Source of the DNA: G965247775 sp965247775
GTDB taxonomy: Bacteria > Chloroflexota > Dehalococcoidia > Bin125
DNA length: 64,000 bases
NCBI GenBank assembly: GCA_965247775.1
Contig: OZ252031.1
Span: 930,001 to 994,000, forward strand
Reading direction: 5' to 3'
Both the position numbers and the translations under genes were made by a program. Below are positions 25,819-34,681 of the stretch, piece by piece. A model generated the notes under the pieces. It did not search any database. It was not told the DNA's origin and saw only the letters and a program-made list of their open reading frames with translations. The stretch's first letter is position 1. Every line of letters starts with the position of its first letter.

Positions 25819-26151
25819 TCAGACGGAGTCCGGTACCACGCCCCGTTTTTCGATCGCGACGTCCCCGCTGACGCGGACCTGGCAGGCAAGGCGCACCGGT
25901 TGCTCCAGCGCGCGGCGGCCCCGCTGCTCGCGCAAGGTCCCGGTCTCGGCCCGTCCCATGGGCGAGAGGTGCTCGTGCCCCGCCAGGACGCGGAAGAAGC
26001 AATTGGAGCAGCGGCACTGCATATCGCACTGATTGGGCCAGTAATAGCCCTGGTCCCGGGCGGCTTGCATGATCGTGCAGCCGGCCGGCACCGCGATCTC
26101 GATGCCGGACGGCTGGATGCGGACACGGCCGCCTCCGGCGCCCGGTGTCAC
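25819..26151 (-). CDS. [2Fe-2S] ferredoxin
   Basis: A 110-residue ferredoxin with the C-x5-C-x2-C motif in NQCDMQCRCSNCFFRV and the distant fourth ligand in RLACQVRV; an additional Cys lies inside the x5 stretch and another in AGCTIMQAARDQG. This is the layout of oxygenase-type or adrenodoxin-type ferredoxins, which carry single electrons to oxygenases or P450s; no such partner is adjacent. The GTG at 26151 overlaps the stop of the upstream 53-residue membrane protein by 4 bases (GTGA), showing translational coupling. Confidence 0.85.
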   Translation of the reverse strand: MTPGAGGGRVRIQPSGIEIAVPAGCTIMQAARDQGYYWPNQCDMQCRCSNCFFRVLAGHEHLSPMGRAETGTLREQRGRRALEQPVRLACQVRVSGDVAIEKRGVVPDSV

Positions 26152-26309
26152 GGGGCCAGCGATTGGGTCTCGCCCACGATCTCGGGGCGGTGCAGGTCGG
26201 TGAACGTTTCATCGCGGTCGACGCCGAGGCTGCTGTTGATCAGGATCAGCAGCAGCAGGCCCAGCACGAGCCCTCCCAGGCCCAGTCCGATCTTGTGCCG
26301 GCGTCGCAT
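26148..26309 (-). CDS. 53-residue single-pass membrane protein coupled to ferredoxin
   Basis: A small protein starting MRRRHKIGLGLGG, with one leucine-rich membrane helix (about 8-24; LGLGGLVLGLLLLILI) and a short acidic-polar tail ending ETQSLAP. The positive N-terminus predicts an N-in orientation with the tail outside. It is supported by the 4-base GTGA overlap with the ferredoxin start and by a TATAGA box 8 nt upstream of the ATG. No homologue recognised. It might tether or regulate a redox complex, but that is conjecture. Confidence 0.7.
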   Translation of the reverse strand: MRRRHKIGLGLGGLVLGLLLLILINSSLGVDRDETFTDLHRPEIVGETQSLAP

Positions 26310-26317
26310 GGGGCAAG

Positions 26318-26323
26318 TCTATA
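26318..26323 (-). promoter_or_regulatory. -10-like box TATAGA, 8 nt before the small membrane protein
   Basis: Minus-strand TATAGA within CTTATAGAC. With initiation 6-7 nt downstream, the mRNA would begin 1-2 nt before the ATG at 26309. No -35 element. Confidence 0.4.
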
Positions 26324-26429
26324 AGGGCTGGCGGGAGGTCGTCCGCTGGGAAGTGTGTAGGCGTAGAGCGGGCGCAGCCGGGGCGCAGGAATGGCGGCCC
26401 GGGACATGTGGGGCTCGCGTCAGGCCGCG

Positions 26430-29400
26430 CTACTCATAGCGCAGCGCCTCGGCGATCGTTGTGCGGGAGGCCTGGCGGGCCGGCACGTAGGTGAGGATCA
26501 CGGTCGCCAGCATGGCCGCGGCGAAGAAGATGAGGATGCGGGCGACGGGGATGTAGAAGGCCGCCCCGGAGGTGCTGCCGAAGGCTCCCTCGTCGAAGAG
26601 GCGCCAGGAGAGCGCGATGGCCAGGCCCGCTCCCAGCAGCAGCCCGATCAGCGCGATGAACGACATCTCCAGCTCCAACCCCAGCCGCACGAAGCTGGCG
26701 CGGAAGCCGATGGCGCGCTGGACGCCGATCTGCTGCCGGCGCTCGACGACGGCGCGCACGGCGATCACGCCCAGCGCCGCCAGCCCCGCCAGCAGGCCCA
26801 GGGCGGTGAAGCCTTGGAAGAGGGCCAGAATGGCGTTGAAGGTGTCCTGCTGGTTCTCCAGCTCGGCGCGGATGGAGACGGTTTCCACGCGCAGCGTGGC
26901 CTCGATGGCCTGGGCCGTCTCCAGCTGATCGAAGCCGGGTTGCACCCGCGCCAGGAAGCGGTTGACGTCCGGCGCCGGGTAGAGGTCGAGCAGGACGGAA
27001 TCGTGGACAATGAGCGTGGGCACGAGGTCGCCGGGGAAGGCCGCGGTGATGCCCACGATTTGGTCGATGACGCCGATGATCGTGACCCGTTCGCTGTCGC
27101 CGCTGGCGGTGTTGCTGATCCGCACGGTGACCTCGGGGATGCGCGTCGATTCCTCGCCGATCTCATCGGGGAGTTTGAAGTCCTGGTCATCGATGGGGGC
27201 GAAACCGCCGGATTCCTCCACCGCGGTGGCGCTGATCACGGCGTAGTGCCGCCCGTCCACGGTGGGCGTGCCCAGCGCCTGCCAGACCGCGGCGTCGCTC
27301 TCGAAGCCGAAGGCGCGCGCTTGCAGCAGGACCTCGTTGCCCTCGATGAAGCGGTCGTCGGCGCCGGCGAGGAAGAGCTGCCGGAACTCGTCGCGGTCCT
27401 CGGGGCGGACGCTGCGGGGGTTGCCGGCGGCGTCCAGGATGAGCTGCTCTTTGAAGCCGTCGTAGTCCTGATACTCGCGCGTCTGGATGTCGGTGCCGTT
27501 GATGCTGCCGATGCGCAGCACGCCGGCGCCCTCCAGCCGCTCGGCGAGATCGGGGCGGCCGGCCTCGGCGAGGGCGGGCTCGAGGTCGTCGAAGAAGGCG
27601 TTGCGGTTGGCGTCGGCCTGGATGTCGTAGCCGCCGGCGGCGGTGTCGCTGGTGAAGAGGCGGGCGAAGTTCTGATTGATCGTGGTGAAGGTGACCAGGG
27701 CGAACATGATGATGGCGATCATGGAGATGGTCATGCCGGTGCGGAAGCGGGAGGTGCCCGGGTAGGCGGCGGCCGTGAGCACGACGGGCCGGGCGCGCCC
27801 GAAGAGGAAGCCCATGCGGCGCAGCAGGCCGAGGAGCAGATCCAAGTTGAACATGGTGACGACGACGGCGGCGGTGACCATGGCGGCGCCGGAGAGGAAG
27901 AAGAGTTCGACGTCGCCCTCCACGTCGACGCCGAGCACGCCCTCGTGGAACTCGGAGGGGGCGAACCAGAAGAAGAGGACGCTCAGGCCCGCGAGGGAGT
28001 GGGCGATGCGGCCGGGGTGGGGGAAGCCGTGCGCGCCGCCGAGGCGTCGCGCGAGCAGCAGCAAGCCCAGGGGCGCCAAGGTGAGCCCAGTGAGGTAGAG
28101 CCAGGCGGCGCCGTTGCCGCCTCCCTGGATGGCGAAGATGAGGCCGAAGAAGGTGACGGGGAACCACCACTCCTGGCGGCGGCGCATGAGGGTCCAGGCC
28201 GGTACGATCAGCCACTCACTCCAGCCCCGCCGGGCGAGCGGCGGTCCGACGATGGGGAAGAGCAGGATCCCCAGCGGCGTGGTGATGATCGTGGTGGGGA
28301 GGAGCAGCAGGCCGAGGGTGGTCGTGATCAGGCCGAGCCAGGAGATGGGCCGGCGCGAGACGACGCGGCTCTCGGGGATGTCGCGGATGGCGGCGACGAT
28401 GTTGAGGAGGCTGACGCGGAAGGAGGAGATGGTGACGGTGATGAAGGTGATGACGATGCCCAGCCCGGCGGCGACGACCACGCTGCGCGGCTCCACGTGG
28501 CGCTTGAACTCGAAGCCGAAGTCCTGGAAGGCATTGTTGAGCACGGCGATCATGAAGAAGGCGACGATGATGCCGAGCACGGTGCCGATGAGGGCGGCGC
28601 CAAGGTTGTAGGCCATGCCCTCGGCGAGGTAGGTCTGGACCAGGTGCCAGCGGCGCATGCCGACCGCGCGCGCGATGCCCATCTCCGGCTTCCGCTCCTC
28701 AGCCAGGAGGACGAAGATGAGGAAGATGAGGAGGATGCCGGCGGCGATGGAGAAGAGGCCCATGAGCAGGAAGAGGGTGGTGAAGACGGAGCCGAACTCC
28801 TCGGCATCGTCGATGGAGTCCTGCTTGAAGGGGTCCGAGTTGAAGATCGACTCGCCGCGTTCGTCCGCGTAGACGCGGTCCTGGAGGGGGACGTCCGCGT
28901 GGACTTCCTCTTGGGCGCGGCGGTCAAGGAAGGCGTTGAGTTCCGCGTCGAGCTGGTCGGAGAGGCGCAGGGCGCCGGTGACGCCGCCGACGGCGGTGAC
29001 GCCGATGCCGGTGACGCGGCCCTCCTGGTCGAAGAAGCGCTGCGCGTCGAGGAGGTTGATCACGCCACCCTGGGGCTCGGCTACATTCACCTTGCCGCTG
29101 ACGAGCGTGTCCTCGGCGATGTCGACGAGGGTGAAGCGGCGCAGCTCGCCGAGCACGCCGACCTCGATCTGGTGGCCCTTCTCGGCGGCCAGCTCCGTGG
29201 CCGCGGTTTCGTTGAGGATGATCGAGCCGGGCTCCAGGTCGCTGAGGTTCAGGCGGCCACCGCCGCGGTTGGGGATGCCACCGATGGCGTCCGCCTCGGC
29301 GGGGTCCAGGCCGAGGAGGAAGGAGATGGGCAGGAGCTGCTCGCTGTCGCGGTTGAGCATGGCGACGTTGTCGAAGATGGCGCGGGTGAAGCCCTGGATC

Positions 29401-29786
29401 TCGGGGCGGTCGGCGAACTCGGCCTGGAGGTCGTCGGCGACCTGCTGGGGGATGACGGCGTCGCGCTGGGAGACGCTGCGGCCGGGGTCGGAGTCGTACT
29501 GGATGAGGTGGTCGATGCGCCCGGCGATCTGCAGCGCCGTGTTGCGCAGGCTGTTACTGAGGGTGTCGCCGGTGGTGAAGGCGGAGGAGATGATCAGCGT
29601 GCTGAGCATGAGGCCCACGACGATGAGCACCGTCTGGGCGCGCCGCCGGGGGATGTTGCGCAGGCCGAGGCGGAAGAAGAGGGGTTGGCGCCAGGCCAGG
29701 ACGCCCAGGATCGCGCCGACGATGAGCAGGAGTGCGATGATGACCAGCAGCAGCGTGTCCATGCTCAGGCCGAACAGCTGGTCCAT
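26430..29786 (-). CDS. FtsX/MacB-type ABC transporter permease, large
   Basis: An 1118-residue permease with two FtsX-like units and about ten or more membrane segments. After helix 1 (LLLVIIALLLIVGAILGVL) come RNIPRRRAQTVLIVVGLMLS, a MacB-type periplasmic domain (about 70-320), the first FtsX core (about 335-470, with EERKPEMGIARAVGMRRWHL), a block of extra helices (500-650), a second periplasmic domain and a second FtsX core (about 980-1118, RAVVERRQQIGVQRAIGFRA). Such proteins handle lipoproteins, lipids or peptides in the envelope rather than classical import. The ATG at 29786 has AAGGAA upstream. It pairs with the ATPase gene 39 bp upstream. Confidence 0.9.
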   Translation of the reverse strand: MDQLFGLSMDTLLLVIIALLLIVGAILGVLAWRQPLFFRLGLRNIPRRRAQTVLIVVGLMLSTLIISSAFTTGDTLSNSLRNTALQIAGRIDHLIQYDSDPGRSVSQRDAVIPQQVADDLQAEFADRPEIQGFTRAIFDNVAMLNRDSEQLLPISFLLGLDPAEADAIGGIPNRGGGRLNLSDLEPGSIILNETAATELAAEKGHQIEVGVLGELRRFTLVDIAEDTLVSGKVNVAEPQGGVINLLDAQRFFDQEGRVTGIGVTAVGGVTGALRLSDQLDAELNAFLDRRAQEEVHADVPLQDRVYADERGESIFNSDPFKQDSIDDAEEFGSVFTTLFLLMGLFSIAAGILLIFLIFVLLAEERKPEMGIARAVGMRRWHLVQTYLAEGMAYNLGAALIGTVLGIIVAFFMIAVLNNAFQDFGFEFKRHVEPRSVVVAAGLGIVITFITVTISSFRVSLLNIVAAIRDIPESRVVSRRPISWLGLITTTLGLLLLPTTIITTPLGILLFPIVGPPLARRGWSEWLIVPAWTLMRRRQEWWFPVTFFGLIFAIQGGGNGAAWLYLTGLTLAPLGLLLLARRLGGAHGFPHPGRIAHSLAGLSVLFFWFAPSEFHEGVLGVDVEGDVELFFLSGAAMVTAAVVVTMFNLDLLLGLLRRMGFLFGRARPVVLTAAAYPGTSRFRTGMTISMIAIIMFALVTFTTINQNFARLFTSDTAAGGYDIQADANRNAFFDDLEPALAEAGRPDLAERLEGAGVLRIGSINGTDIQTREYQDYDGFKEQLILDAAGNPRSVRPEDRDEFRQLFLAGADDRFIEGNEVLLQARAFGFESDAAVWQALGTPTVDGRHYAVISATAVEESGGFAPIDDQDFKLPDEIGEESTRIPEVTVRISNTASGDSERVTIIGVIDQIVGITAAFPGDLVPTLIVHDSVLLDLYPAPDVNRFLARVQPGFDQLETAQAIEATLRVETVSIRAELENQQDTFNAILALFQGFTALGLLAGLAALGVIAVRAVVERRQQIGVQRAIGFRASFVRLGLELEMSFIALIGLLLGAGLAIALSWRLFDEGAFGSTSGAAFYIPVARILIFFAAAMLATVILTYVPARQASRTTIAEALRYE

Positions 29787-29825
29787 GGCTGGGCTTCCTT
29801 GCCGCCGCGCCGGGGCGGCGCGCGT

Positions 29826-30569
29826 CTAGGTGGCGGCGACGGCGTCGCTGCGGAACTCCCGGTTCTGGTCCTCCCCCACGATCAGCCCGTCGACCATGCG
29901 GATCGTGCGGTGACAGCGCTCGCCGACGCCGAAGTCGTGGGTGACGATGACGAAGGTCTGCGCGTTGCGTTCGTTGAGTTCCTGAATCAGCTCCATGATC
30001 TCGGTGGCGTTGACGCTGTCGAGGTCGCCGGTGGGTTCGTCGCCCCAGACGATGGCGGGATCGTTGACCAGCGCCCGAGCGATGGTGACGCGCTGGCGCT
30101 GGCCGCCGGAGAGCTGGGCGGGGCGGTGCGTGGCCCAGTCGGTCAGGCCCACCTGCTGCAAGGCGGCCGTCGCCCGGCGCCGCGCCTCCCCCTGCGGGGC
30201 GCCGCTGACGAGCAGCGGCAGTTCCACGTTCTCGAGGGCGGAGAGCACCGGCAGGAGGTTGTAGAACTGGAAGATGAAGCCCATACGGCGGGCGCGGTAG
30301 TCGGTTTTGGCGTTGTCGGACAGTTGGCCGATGTCCCGGCCGTCGATGCGGATGTTGCCCTGGTCGATCGAGTCCAGCCCGGAGAGGGTGTTGAGCAGGG
30401 TGGTCTTGCCGCAGCCGGAGGGCCCCATCACGGCGACCATCTCCCCCCGGCGCACCTGCAGGCTGACGCCGCGCAGGGCCTGGACGAGGTTGTTGTCGGA
30501 CCGATAGGTCTTGTGAACGTCGGTCGCCTCAATGATGGGCGCGCCGGTGGGGATGGGTGACTCGGTCAT
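29826..30569 (-). CDS. LolD/MacB-type ABC transporter ATPase
   Basis: A 247-residue ATPase that powers the adjacent FtsX-type permease by mechanotransmission. Walker A GPSGCGKT is near 49-56, signature LSGGQRQRV near 148, Walker B AIVWGDEPTGDLDS near 168, and switch His in VTHDFG. FIFQFYNLLPVLSALENVELP is diagnostic of the LolD/MacB/FtsE branch. WGDEPTGDL carries Trp in place of the usual aliphatic residue before the catalytic D-E. First gene of the pair. Substrate unknown. Confidence 0.93.
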   Translation of the reverse strand: MTESPIPTGAPIIEATDVHKTYRSDNNLVQALRGVSLQVRRGEMVAVMGPSGCGKTTLLNTLSGLDSIDQGNIRIDGRDIGQLSDNAKTDYRARRMGFIFQFYNLLPVLSALENVELPLLVSGAPQGEARRRATAALQQVGLTDWATHRPAQLSGGQRQRVTIARALVNDPAIVWGDEPTGDLDSVNATEIMELIQELNERNAQTFVIVTHDFGVGERCHRTIRMVDGLIVGEDQNREFRSDAVAAT

Positions 30570-30651
30570 GCCGGAACCTCTCTGCCGTGCGCCGCGCTGG
30601 GTATCCCGGCGCGGACCGGAGCTGGCACTCCACCGTTTGCCGGCTCGGATG

Positions 30652-31221
30652 TCAGCAACGGAGGTCCTCGGGCGCGTCGCCTTCGAAGGCGGCCAGGAAG
30701 GCCTCGATGGTGTCGGGCTCGAACTGTTCCAGGGGCAGGAGCCGGCCCCAGGAGGCGAGGACCAGGGGCTGCCCGATGCGGGTGGAGGGGGTGAGCACGA
30801 AGCGGCGACCGTCCTGCAGCAGCCGGGAGGCGAGCAGGCGGAACTGGGCGATCTCGTCGGCGCTGAAGACGAGGGGCTGGTAGTAGAGGATTACGGCACC
30901 GTGTTCCATGGTGTGGACCAGCGGCTCGAACGTCTGTTCGTTGTCGTAGATGCCGCAGCGCAACGGCTGGGTCCAGTGGGGCCCGCCGTAGGGCGGGGTG
31001 GAGGCGTAGGTGACGGGTTGTCCGGTGGGCACGTGCGCCTGGTTGGCGGTGGTGAATTGATCGTCGAACTGCTGCAGGCGGGGGTCGTCGGCGCCGCCGT
31101 CGCCGCCGCTACCGCCGCCGTCGCCACCGCCGCAGGCGGCGGCGATTACGGCCACGGCCACGAGGGCTAGCGCCCAGACCCGGGGATGGCGGTGGGGCCG
31201 TTGCTGGGCCCAGGTGCTCAT
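30652..31221 (-). CDS. DUF3105 lipoprotein
   Basis: A 189-residue lipoprotein with signal and lipobox (VAVIAAAC), a Gly/Asp linker and a DUF3105 domain: VTYASTPPYGGPHW, LRCGIYDNEQTFEPLVHTMEHGAVILYY, and a thioredoxin-size C-terminal half. The conserved His residues in PHW, VH and EHG could bind metal; DUF3105 has no settled function. It ends 82 bp before the ABC ATPase gene on the same strand and may belong to that operon. A second, divergent DUF3105 gene lies directly upstream. Confidence 0.85.
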   Translation of the reverse strand: MSTWAQQRPHRHPRVWALALVAVAVIAAACGGGDGGGSGGDGGADDPRLQQFDDQFTTANQAHVPTGQPVTYASTPPYGGPHWTQPLRCGIYDNEQTFEPLVHTMEHGAVILYYQPLVFSADEIAQFRLLASRLLQDGRRFVLTPSTRIGQPLVLASWGRLLPLEQFEPDTIEAFLAAFEGDAPEDLRC

Positions 31222-31319
31222 GATTTCGACCTAATCTCCCGCCGCCCTGCGCCTTTCCGGGGTGTGGCGCGCCGCGATAGGGTAGCGCGCGCGATCGGTA
31301 CGGGCCTCAGGCGGGTCCC

Positions 31320-32123
31320 TTAATCAGCCGCCGGCAGCGCGCTCACCAGTCCCGACGGATCCAGCACGAAGCGCAGGTAGAAGCCTTCGGGGCTCGGCGC
31401 GGCGAAGCCCCCCACTGCTTCCTGGCCCGCCTCATCCAGGATCTCGATGGGGAGGAGGTGGCGCCAGGCGGTGGCGACCACCGGCGCTTCCGCTTCCAGG
31501 CCCTCGTCCAGCTCCACGAGCGTGAGCAGGCCTTGACCGGTGCCGCGTGCCGTGGCAACGAGGGCTTCCAGCGCGCTCAGGGCCTCGCCGGCGATCCGCG
31601 CCGGGTCGTAGTAGATGACGACCCCGCCGCGCTCGAGGAGGGGCAGCAGGGCGGCGAAGTCGGGGGTCTCGCGGAAGGCCTCGTCCTCGGCCTCCCGGCG
31701 GTAGATGCCGGGCGTCGCGCCCTCCACCGCTTGGGGGCCGGAGGTGGGGGGGAAGCTGTTGTAGTCGGATAGTGCGAAGGTTTCGTCGGCCTGGAGGTGG
31801 CGCCGCCCCTGATCGGGGAAGGGGACGACGCCCTCGATTTCGGTCGTGGTGTCGAAGAGCCGGCCGGCGACCGTGGTGGCGATGATCACGGCGAACAGCC
31901 CGGCGCTGACGAAGAAGAGCATGCGGGGCATGCCGAGGATCGTGTTGGGCTTGGCGTCCCCGGCCTTTTGCACGCGGGCGCCGCGGCGGCGCTCGGGGCG
32001 CGGCTTCTCCTCCACGCCCGCGGAGGCCGCCGCCGCCTCACCGCCCTCCTCGATGACGGGGGGCGCCGCGTGGCGGCTTCGCCGGCGGCGGCGGCGGCGG
32101 CGCTGGCCGTGGCGTTCACTCAT
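31320..32123 (-). CDS. Divergent DUF3105 membrane-anchored protein
   Basis: A 267-residue paralogue of the downstream DUF3105 lipoprotein. It has a very basic N-terminus (a run of about nine Arg), one membrane helix near 68-88 (MLFFVSAGLFAVIIATTVAG), and an extracellular DUF3105-like domain with YNSFPPTSGP and LLERGGVVIYYD. The His of the EHG motif is Arg here and the PHW His is Gln, so the presumed metal or catalytic site is lost. It could be a regulatory or structural partner of the intact paralogue. The gene order suggests duplication followed by divergence. Confidence 0.72.
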   Translation of the reverse strand: MSERHGQRRRRRRRRSRHAAPPVIEEGGEAAAASAGVEEKPRPERRRGARVQKAGDAKPNTILGMPRMLFFVSAGLFAVIIATTVAGRLFDTTTEIEGVVPFPDQGRRHLQADETFALSDYNSFPPTSGPQAVEGATPGIYRREAEDEAFRETPDFAALLPLLERGGVVIYYDPARIAGEALSALEALVATARGTGQGLLTLVELDEGLEAEAPVVATAWRHLLPIEILDEAGQEAVGGFAAPSPEGFYLRFVLDPSGLVSALPAAD

Positions 32124-32204
32124 CGGGCGACGGGCCTGCTGGCGCGCTCATGCGCCGATGGTACGTGCTGCGGCGTCTGCGCACGAGCGCGGCGGCTTCA
32201 GCTC

Positions 32205-32627
32205 TCAGGCAAGCCGGAAGACGGGGATGGGGACGTCGCCGCCGAAGGCCTCGAAGGCGACGTCGACGGCTATGTCGCAGCGCAGGGGCGGCGCGGACGG
32301 CTTGGGCTCCAGCAGCCGGGTCTGGAGGCGCGGTCCCTCCTCCAGCTGGACGATGGCGATCAGGTAGGGGACCTCATCCCGCATGCCGGGGTCGTAGACG
32401 CGGTGCATGCGGCCCCAGCTGAAGAGCGTGCCGTGCCCGGAGGCCTCCGCCCAGGACCAGTGTGTCTCCCAACAGGCGTTGCAGCGCGGCCAGAGGGGGA
32501 AGCGGTGCGTGCCGCAGGCGTCGCAGCGCTGCAAGAGGAGGCGGCCCTCCCGGGCGGCGTCGAACCAGGGCTGCGAGGCCTCGTCGGGGAGGGGGAGGGG
32601 GCGGGCCGGGGGGGTGCCGTCGCTCAT
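32205..32627 (-). CDS. DUF35 OB-fold, acyl-CoA-associated zinc protein
   Basis: A 140-residue DUF35 protein: an N-terminal helical segment, a rubredoxin-like zinc ribbon (CDAC then CNAC) near 35-52, and a C-terminal OB fold (GTLFSWGRMHRVYDPGM, VPYLIAIVQLEEGPRLQTRL). DUF35 proteins work with thiolase-like partners; the Ltp2-ChsH2 steroid aldolase is the characterised example. It lies 18 bp after the thiolase-like gene, consistent with a stable complex. Confidence 0.9.
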   Translation of the reverse strand: MSDGTPPARPLPLPDEASQPWFDAAREGRLLLQRCDACGTHRFPLWPRCNACWETHWSWAEASGHGTLFSWGRMHRVYDPGMRDEVPYLIAIVQLEEGPRLQTRLLEPKPSAPPLRCDIAVDVAFEAFGGDVPIPVFRLA

Positions 32628-32645
32628 CGTGGCCCGCCCGTCGCG

Positions 32646-33824
32646 TCAGTTCGCATGGGGGCCGAGCAGGAGTGCGGCGTGGGTCTCGAGGGTGCCGCCG
32701 TTGCCGCTGACCAGGACGACGTCGTGTTTCCCGACCTGGCGGTCGCCGGCCGTGCCGCGGGCCTGCTGGACGCCCTCGGCGATGGGGGTCATGCCCCACA
32801 TGTAGAAGGCCGAGAGTTGCCCGCCGCCGGTGTTGAGCGGGAAGGAGCCGCCGGGACGCGTGCGGCCGTCGGCGACGAAGTCGCCAGCCTCGCCTTGGCC
32901 ACAGAAGCCGTAGTCCTCCAGCGTGCGCAGGACGGTGTAGGTGTAGCAGTCGTAGAGTTCGCAGACGTCCACGTCGTCGGTGGTGATTTCGGCCATGGCG
33001 AAGGCCGTCCGCTTGGCCAGGGTTGCGCCGCTGCTGGTCAGGGGGTCGGCGCCGGCCCGGCGGAGGTTGCCGGGGTGGCCCTGTCCCATGCCGAGGATGT
33101 AGGCCGGGGGGCCGGGCAGGTCGCGGGCGCGCTCGGCGCTGGTGACGACGACCGCGACGGCGCCGTTGGAGACGAGGCAGCAGTCGAGCAGGTGGAAGGG
33201 CTCCACGATCCAGCGGCTGCTGTGGTAGTCCTCCAGCGTGAGGGGCTCCCGCATGGTGGCTTGGGGGTTGAGCGCCGCCCACTGCCGCTGGGCCACGGCG
33301 ACGGCGCCCAACTGGTCATGTCCGACGCCGTAGCGGTCCATGTAGCGGCGGGCGGCGAGGGCGTAGCCCGAGTTCGCCCCGACGTAGCCGTAGGCCGGCA
33401 GCACCGAGGCCATGCCGCGCGGCGCCGAGCGGACGGCGCCGTAGGCGCCGCCGGCGCTGCCGCCCTTGTGCAGCGGGGCATCGGCGAAGACGCAGACGAC
33501 GACGCGGGCCATGCCGTGATGGATGGCCAGGGCGGCGTAGTGGACCATGGAGCCGGCCGTCGCGCCCCAGGCGTCCATGTGGTTGAGCAGGCGCAAGTTG
33601 GGCAGGCCGAGGTAGTTCTGGAAGCCGAGGCCGATGGCGCCGCGCTTGGCGATGCCGGAGTTGAGCAAGAGGCCGTCGATCTCGTCGCGGGCGACGCCGG
33701 CGTCGTCGACGGCGAGGCGGACCGCCTCCGCCGCGAAGTGGCGGGCGTCGTATCCGTAGATCTTGCCCATGGGGGTGACGCCGAGGCCGGCGATCGCGGT
33801 TTGCCCGCGGATGGAGTCGCCCAT
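32646..33824 (-). CDS. Thiolase-fold protein (SCP-x/Ltp2-like), probable lyase
   Basis: A 392-residue thiolase-superfamily protein (GQTAIAGLGVTPMG start; VDVCELYDCYTYTVLRTLED and LNTGGGQLSAFYMWGM near the end). Where true thiolases carry the nucleophile in a CxSG motif, this protein has DAWGATAGSM with no Cys, so it should not do Claisen chemistry. Together with the DUF35 gene just downstream, this matches the Ltp2-type retro-aldolases that split side-chain beta-hydroxyacyl-CoAs. The ATG at 33824 is chosen at the conserved MGDSIRGQTAIAG. Upstream by 44 bp is a FabI-like reductase; the three genes form an operon for an acyl-CoA or polyketide-like substrate not determinable here. Confidence 0.82.
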   Translation of the reverse strand: MGDSIRGQTAIAGLGVTPMGKIYGYDARHFAAEAVRLAVDDAGVARDEIDGLLLNSGIAKRGAIGLGFQNYLGLPNLRLLNHMDAWGATAGSMVHYAALAIHHGMARVVVCVFADAPLHKGGSAGGAYGAVRSAPRGMASVLPAYGYVGANSGYALAARRYMDRYGVGHDQLGAVAVAQRQWAALNPQATMREPLTLEDYHSSRWIVEPFHLLDCCLVSNGAVAVVVTSAERARDLPGPPAYILGMGQGHPGNLRRAGADPLTSSGATLAKRTAFAMAEITTDDVDVCELYDCYTYTVLRTLEDYGFCGQGEAGDFVADGRTRPGGSFPLNTGGGQLSAFYMWGMTPIAEGVQQARGTAGDRQVGKHDVVLVSGNGGTLETHAALLLGPHAN

Positions 33825-33868
33825 GGCTGGCACCCTTCGCGACGGGGCCGGGCGGGCCCGGCCGGGTC

Positions 33869-34681
33869 TTAGACGACGACGATGTCCTCGGCTCCGTCGA
33901 CGTTGATGGTGTTGCCGGTGAGCCAGTGGGAGTCGTCGATGCTGAGGCGGACGATGGCGTCGGCGATGTCCTCGGGCGCGGTGACGCGGCCGCTGGGATT
34001 GTGCTCGCGGGCGAAGTCGAGCAGCTTGCCGGCGGCGGGGATCTTGTCCAGGGCCGGCGTGGGCGTGACTCCGGCCTTGAGGGCGTTGGCGGCGATGCCC
34101 CGGGGCGCCAGCTCGGCGGCGAGCTGGCGGATGTGGGAGCCGAGCAGGGCCTTGGCGCCGCTGACCGCCCCGTAGGAGGGGATCACGCGCTGGTCCCCGG
34201 CGGACGTCATGCCGTAGATCTTGCCGCCCCGTCCCAGCAGGCCGCGCTGCACGAGATCCTGCGTCCAGTAGACGAGCGAGTTGGCCATCACGTCGAGCGT
34301 CATCTCCATCTGCCGCTGGCTGATGGCGCGCTTGGGCTCCTCGCGGTCGATGAAGGGGCCCAGCGTGCCGAAGGCCAGCGAGTGCATGAGGATGCGCACG
34401 CCGCCGCCGGCCGCCGCCGCGATGCGGGCCTGGAGGTCGTCCAGGGTCTGGGCGCGCTTGGCGGCGTCGGCGGCGTTGAGGTTGTAGAAGGCGGCCTGGC
34501 GGCCGTGGGCTTCGATCTCGGCGACGATCGCGTCGACGCCGGCCATCGCCGCCCGGCGGTCCAGGTGCACGCCGGCGACGTGCATGCCGGCCTTGGCCAG
34601 CCGCCGCGCCGTGGCGGCGCCGAACCCGCTCGAAGCTCCTAGGATGAGGGCCCACTGCCCCTCCAGCGCCGGCTCTGCCAC
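33869..34681 (-). CDS. FabI-like enoyl-reductase-type SDR
   Basis: A 270-residue SDR. Its N-terminal nucleotide motif GASSGFG is the classical SDR form, but the active site is the FabI pattern: PSYGAVSGAKALL gives Tyr-x6-Lys, and the surrounding ITSAG-like TSAGDQRVIPSYG and ANALKAGVTPTPAL segments align with enoyl-ACP reductases. It likely reduces an enoyl-CoA or enoyl-ACP with NAD(P)H. Start GTG 34681 has GGAGG 6 nt upstream. First gene of the SDR/thiolase-like/DUF35 operon. Confidence 0.85.
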   Translation of the reverse strand: MAEPALEGQWALILGASSGFGAATARRLAKAGMHVAGVHLDRRAAMAGVDAIVAEIEAHGRQAAFYNLNAADAAKRAQTLDDLQARIAAAAGGGVRILMHSLAFGTLGPFIDREEPKRAISQRQMEMTLDVMANSLVYWTQDLVQRGLLGRGGKIYGMTSAGDQRVIPSYGAVSGAKALLGSHIRQLAAELAPRGIAANALKAGVTPTPALDKIPAAGKLLDFAREHNPSGRVTAPEDIADAIVRLSIDDSHWLTGNTINVDGAEDIVVV

